Shown: in pieces, positions 60,431 to 64,000 of the stretch
Layout of the letters: each line of letters starts with the position of its first letter
How positions within the stretch are numbered: position 1 is the stretch's first letter
Assembly: GCA_965203725.1 (NCBI GenBank)
Contig: CBDBDH010000002.1
Coordinates: 372,001 to 436,000, forward strand
Origin: WTFY01 sp965203725
GTDB lineage: Bacteria > Pseudomonadota > Gammaproteobacteria > UBA4575
Direction of reading: 5' to 3'
DNA: 64,000 nucleotides
Position numbers and translations under genes: made by a program
The notes under the pieces: generated by a model
What the model saw: only the letters and a program-made list of their open reading frames with translations
Databases searched by the model: none
Told to the model about the DNA's origin: nothing

Positions 60431-63400
60431 GTGAAATGGCGACTGGGCATTGACCTTGGAACCACCTCGCTGGGCTGGTGGGCCTTCAAGGTGGAAAAAA
60501 CCGGCAAGCGGTGGCAGCCCCGGGCCTCCCTGGGGGGCGGTGTCTACATTTTTCCCAGCGGGCGCGAGCCTGCCAGCCGGGGGCGTGTAGGCGACGGCAA
60601 TGCCGTCCAGCGAGGACTGGCCCGCAGTGCGCGTCGCACCCGGGACCGCAGAAAGGCGCGCCTTCGCGCCTTCATGCATGAGCTTGTGCGCCTGGGGCTC
60701 ATGCCGGAGTCTGGCGAGCAGCGCAGGAAGCTGTTTCGCACGTTGCCGGGGTCCGCAGACCCGCATCGCTTCAACCCCTATTTTCTGCGCGCCCAGGCCG
60801 TGGAGCGGACGCTGGAGCCCTGCGAGCTGGGGAGGGCCCTGTTCCACCTTGGGCTGCGCCGGGGCTACAAGTCCAACCGGATCGGGCAGCAGGATGACAA
60901 AGAGGGGGATTTCAAGGAACGGATTGCCAACCTGAAACACGAGCTGGACGGCAAGACCCTGGGGCAATTCCAGTGGGCGCAGATCAGGAGCGACCTGGGA
61001 CGGCAGGTTTCGGGCGACGACCCCGAGGGCATTCGTTTCCGGGACCGGGACCCCTTCTTCCCGGAGCGCTCGATGTACGAGGACGAGTTCGAGCGCATTC
61101 GCCAAAGGCAGGCGCCCGAGCATGACCTGGCGCCGGAGGACTGGGACCGGCTGAGAGATCGCTACGTGCTGTTTCAGTGGCCGCTCAAGCCCATGTTGCG
61201 GGGATTCTGCCCGTTTTTCCCGAACGAGATGCGCCACTGGAAGGACACGCCGGTCGGCCAGGACTTTCGCGTGTATCAGGAACTGAATGAACTCAAGTGG
61301 TTCGACCGCGATTTCCGGCAGCGCGATCTGGATGCACAGCAGTACGCGGCGGTGCGCGACCTGCTGCTGAGCCGCAAGTCGGAAGTGACCTTTGCCGCCC
61401 TGCGCAAGCTGAAAAAAGCCGACAAGTCCCTGCTTTTCCCCGACGGCTCACACTTCAACCTGGAAATGGAAGACCGTCCCCGTTCCGGCCTCAAGCCTCA
61501 CGGCATGGTCCGGATTCTCGCCAAAAATCCCGTGCTTGCCCCGTTCTGGGAGGCGCGATGCACGGACGCGGGGGATGGCGGACGGCTGGATGACATCTTT
61601 GCCGTGTTGCTGGAGGAAGCCGACCCGCAGGCGCTGGCCGCCCGCCTGACCGCAGAGTTCAGCCTGCAAGGAGAGGTCATCGAAGCCTTCGGGGCATTGA
61701 GGCTCTCCCGGGTCACTGCAGGCGAGTCGCGCAAATTCATGGCGGCCATCGTTCCCGTTCTGCGGGATCAGCGCCTGCCGTATGGGGAAGCCGTCCGGGA
61801 GATCAGGGATGATGAGGGAAAACCGCTGCACCCCAGCCACCCTCCCGTCGGCAGCAATTACGAGGCGCTGCCCTACTACGGCGAGATCCTGCGCGGCTCG
61901 ATGGCGGGCATGGACCCCGAGGCCGATCCCGCCACCCGGCCTGAGCAGCACTTCGGCAAGATCGGCAACCCGAGCGTACACATGGCCCTGAACAGCCTGC
62001 GCAGGGTGCTCAATGCCCTCATTTCAAGGTTTGGAGGCCCGCCGGTCGAGATCCACGTCGGGCTGTCCCTCGACCTGAAAAACAGCCGGAAGAAACGGGA
62101 TATTGCATCCGCACTCCGGGCCAGGAACCGGAAAAACCACGACAGGATACGCCAGGAGCTTGAGGCGCTCGGGATTCGCACGCCATGCGCACGGGACATC
62201 AGGAAATACAGGCTGTGGGAGGAACTGGGCGAGGATGCCCGGGCCCGCTGCTGTCCTTTCACAGGGACACCCATCTCACCTGCGCAGTTGTTCGGCGACG
62301 AGGTGGAGATCGAGCATATCCTGCCCTTCAAGCGCACCCTGGACGACTCCATGGCCAACCTCACGGTCGCCATGCGCTGGGCCAGCCGTCTCAAGGGAGA
62401 CCGAACGCCCTGGGAAGCCTTTGCCGAAGGGGCGCACTCGGAAGACGGCATTCCCTGGGAAACCGTGGCGCAGCGCGTGGCACACCTGCCCGCACACAAA
62501 AAGTGGCGCTTCGGGCAGAATGCCATGCAGATCTTCGGGCGCGGGCATGATTCCATTGCGCGTCAATTGACGGACCACGCCTACATTGCCCGCAGTGCCG
62601 CCCGCTACCTCGGCTGCCTGAAAGGCGTGGAGCAGGTGGTGTCCAACCGGGGCCAGCTCACAGGCCTGCTGCGCGCAAGGTGGCACCTGAACCGGATCCT
62701 TTCCGAGGACGACCGGGAAAACCGGAACGATCATCGCCATCACGCCATCGATGCAGCGGTCATTGCACTGGCGGACCGCTCGGTTCTCGAAAGCGTGTCC
62801 GACCGGAGCCGCCGGGGGACCGATGACAGGATTCAGGTGGTCGTACCTGACCTGGATGAGCGCATGTACGCCTCGATTCACCAGCAAGCGCATGACATCG
62901 TCGTCGCGTTCAAGCCGGATCACGGGCTGCAGGGCCAGATGTTCAATGCAACGGCTTACGGGTTCATAGAACCCGGCAGGCGCGATCCGGCCTTCCCGGA
63001 ACATACTTTCGTGACACGCAAACCCATCACGAACCTGACGCTGAAGGAGTGCGAGCGCATCAGGGACCCCCGGATCAGGAAGGACGTGGCCGCTTGCCTG
63101 GATGCCGCCCGGGAGGCCAGTGAGCCCCACAAGAAAGCACTGGTTCGTTTTTCAAAGGAACGGGGAGTTCGCAGGGTTCGCATCCTCATCCGGGACCAGG
63201 CCGCCCGGCAAATCGGATCGGCACCCTACAAATGGTATGCGATCAGTGCGTATGCATGCTGTGACATTTGGCGGGTGCCGAAAAGCAAGGCGGGGCAGTA
63301 TGTGCCGGGCGAGTTTGCGTGGAGAGGTGTCTTCTGGTCGTATGTCGATGTTTGCCGGGAAAGTTTCAGTGCAGCGGAACGAAAACCCCACCCTGCCGCC

Positions 63401-63631
63401 AGGTTCATTTGCCGACTGTACAAGAACGACATGATCGCATACCGGGAGAACGGGGAAGTGCATGTGATGCGGGTGGCCGGCTTCAGCACCACCAACAACA
63501 GGCTCGATGTGGCCCCTCATTGCGATGCGGGTTCCGGGCAGTGGTATGTCAGTATCAACCAGTTGGGCATGAATCACCTTCAAAAGCTGCATGTCACGCC
63601 GGATGGCGCGGTTAAAGGCCTCACCTGTTGA
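60431..63631 (+). CDS. cas9: Type II-C Cas9, probably nuclease-impaired
   Basis: A 1066-residue RNA-guided protein. The order is RuvC-I (LGIDLGTTSLGWW, Asp8), Arg-rich bridge helix (57-80), REC lobe (FHLGLRRGYKSNR), RuvC-II (about 538-560), HNH (about 610-680), RuvC-III (RHHAIDAAVIAL, His771/Asp774) and a WED/PAM-interacting end. In RuvC-II the usual VELARDLK reads VGLSLDLK, so the metal-binding Glu is Gly544 and the Arg is Leu547. HNH keeps Glu628-His629 (EIEHILPF), but the ANRDKGNRTP segment reads ASRLKGDRTP, so the essential Asn is Ser652. Both nuclease sites thus lack a catalytic residue, while DNA- and RNA-binding parts look full length. GTG start; divergent tracrRNA upstream; the array follows after 199 bases. 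Confidence 0.95.
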   Translation: MKWRLGIDLGTTSLGWWAFKVEKTGKRWQPRASLGGGVYIFPSGREPASRGRVGDGNAVQRGLARSARRTRDRRKARLRAFMHELVRLGLMPESGEQRRKLFRTLPGSADPHRFNPYFLRAQAVERTLEPCELGRALFHLGLRRGYKSNRIGQQDDKEGDFKERIANLKHELDGKTLGQFQWAQIRSDLGRQVSGDDPEGIRFRDRDPFFPERSMYEDEFERIRQRQAPEHDLAPEDWDRLRDRYVLFQWPLKPMLRGFCPFFPNEMRHWKDTPVGQDFRVYQELNELKWFDRDFRQRDLDAQQYAAVRDLLLSRKSEVTFAALRKLKKADKSLLFPDGSHFNLEMEDRPRSGLKPHGMVRILAKNPVLAPFWEARCTDAGDGGRLDDIFAVLLEEADPQALAARLTAEFSLQGEVIEAFGALRLSRVTAGESRKFMAAIVPVLRDQRLPYGEAVREIRDDEGKPLHPSHPPVGSNYEALPYYGEILRGSMAGMDPEADPATRPEQHFGKIGNPSVHMALNSLRRVLNALISRFGGPPVEIHVGLSLDLKNSRKKRDIASALRARNRKNHDRIRQELEALGIRTPCARDIRKYRLWEELGEDARARCCPFTGTPISPAQLFGDEVEIEHILPFKRTLDDSMANLTVAMRWASRLKGDRTPWEAFAEGAHSEDGIPWETVAQRVAHLPAHKKWRFGQNAMQIFGRGHDSIARQLTDHAYIARSAARYLGCLKGVEQVVSNRGQLTGLLRARWHLNRILSEDDRENRNDHRHHAIDAAVIALADRSVLESVSDRSRRGTDDRIQVVVPDLDERMYASIHQQAHDIVVAFKPDHGLQGQMFNATAYGFIEPGRRDPAFPEHTFVTRKPITNLTLKECERIRDPRIRKDVAACLDAAREASEPHKKALVRFSKERGVRRVRILIRDQAARQIGSAPYKWYAISAYACCDIWRVPKSKAGQYVPGEFAWRGVFWSYVDVCRESFSAAERKPHPAARFICRLYKNDMIAYRENGEVHVMRVAGFSTTNNRLDVAPHCDAGSGQWYVSINQLGMNHLQKLHVTPDGAVKGLTC

Positions 63632-63797
63632 CCGGAGGGCTTGTCGGGACCGCCGATGAGGGTCGGCATCTTTGCGTGTGCCGGGGATTTCTCAAGGTGC
63701 TGGACGGGGCAGTCTGCAAGACCCGGTCAATGCATCGATGGCACCCAAATAAACGCCTGTGCCAACAGGTCGCTCAGGCCAAGATCGATAGCCGGGC

Positions 63798-63822
63798 AGG
63801 AGCAAGGCCGCGCCTTGCTCCT
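63798..63822. repeat. Perfect hairpin between cas9 and the array
   Basis: AGGAGCAAGGC and GCCTTGCTCCT flank the 3-base loop CGC: an 11-bp perfect stem, 8 bases before the first repeat. No T-run follows on either strand. It could stop or protect the leader-distal end of the array transcript, or the cas9 mRNA. Confidence 0.6.
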
Positions 63823-63830
63823 GAGTCAGT

Positions 63831-64000
63831 AGAATGGATCATTGAGATTTGAAGTCAATCCGCAACTCATTACACTTATCAAAGCTACAGCTATCAGGAT
63901 AAGTCACTGAGATTTGAAGCCAATCCGCAACCGATAGCTATAGTACCGAATAGGATAGATCATTGAGATTTGAAGTCAATCCGCAACTTGCAGTATGTCC
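63831..64000 (-). CRISPR. CRISPR array, 36-bp repeats (continues past the window)
   Basis: Three repeats are visible: 63831-63866, 63896-63931 and 63952-63987, sharing ATTGAGATTTGAAGTCAATC and CGCAAC. Spacers are 29 nt (63867-63895) and 20 nt (63932-63951), then the start of a third (63988 on). In crRNA sense (minus strand) the repeat begins GTTGCGGATTGAC, as in type II-C, and pairs with the tracrRNA. The repeat nearest the window end is taken as the reference. The middle copy has four mismatches and the cas9-proximal one two, so the leader-distal end is next to cas9 and the leader lies to the right. Confidence 0.93.

Larger units (their letters stand above)
57400..64000. mobile_element. Integrase element bordering the Cas9 locus
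   Basis: From about 57.4 kb a tyrosine recombinase, a small gene, an AlpA-type regulator and an unknown gene all run on the minus strand. They are followed by the tracrRNA, cas9 and array. The left edge coincides with an apparently interrupted operon. The right edge is outside the window, and no flanking repeats were found, so whether cas9 belongs to the element is inferred. Confidence 0.45.

Noticed and set aside
63632..63797. cas1, cas2 or csn2 remnants between cas9 and array
   Set aside because: Only short overlapping frames without family motifs.

Overview
This is a high-GC chromosomal window from a gammaproteobacterium. The evidence is the conserved run gyrA-serC-pheA-tyrA-aroA-cmk-rpsA-ihfB-lapB, together with ubiG, ubiK, rluB, scpAB, uvrB and trpS. 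Gene content and order recall purple-sulfur/Ectothiorhodospira-type or pseudomonad-type lineages, but the genus cannot be fixed from sequence alone.

Bases 1-16,300 are mostly housekeeping: the 3' part of folE, a YciI protein, a Sua5/YciO protein, a site-2 protease, trpS, scpA-scpB-rluB, a HhH-GPD glycosylase, an SDR, rmuC, gph, ubiG, an MTA/SAH-type deaminase back to back with mtnA, gyrA and serC. Between serC and pheA sits an accessory block (16.4-24.9 kb). It holds an acyl carrier protein facing a six-gene minus-strand operon: a Tat-exported peptide-type binding protein, two permeases, a fused double ATPase, an AMP-forming ligase and a PLP decarboxylase. The aromatic amino acid/ribosomal block then resumes (25.2-32.5 kb).

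From 33.5 kb the window alternates core genes with defence and mobile DNA. A type I restriction-modification operon with an extra PD-(D/E)XK gene lies beside tRNA-Asn. Then come aspC, uvrB, an orphan antitoxin-like gene and tRNA-Val with a P4-type integrase. The AT-rich DNA beyond it (46.7-53.5 kb) carries a dual-OB-like/DUF488/DUF4326 trio, ubiK, a HEPN-like protein and a methylase-endonuclease pair. High-GC DNA returns with a flavin oxidoreductase carrying a G10 tract and an RND exporter. A third gene of that operon appears cut off by a second integrase element (57.4 kb onward).

That element (integrase, small gene, AlpA regulator, unknown gene with an operator-like promoter) leads directly into a compact type II-C CRISPR-Cas locus: a tracrRNA on the minus strand, a divergent 1066-residue cas9, and a 36-bp repeat array transcribed toward cas9. 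No cas1, cas2 or csn2 lies between cas9 and the array. The Cas9 appears to have lost catalytic residues in both nuclease domains: Gly544 where the RuvC-II Glu is expected, and Ser652 where the HNH Asn is expected. The RNA parts look intact: an anti-repeat pairing over 28 bp including two G-U wobbles, a nexus and a terminator. Repeats also look as if they carry their own promoters. A naturally nuclease-impaired, RNA-guided DNA-binding Cas9 is the most interesting candidate system here.
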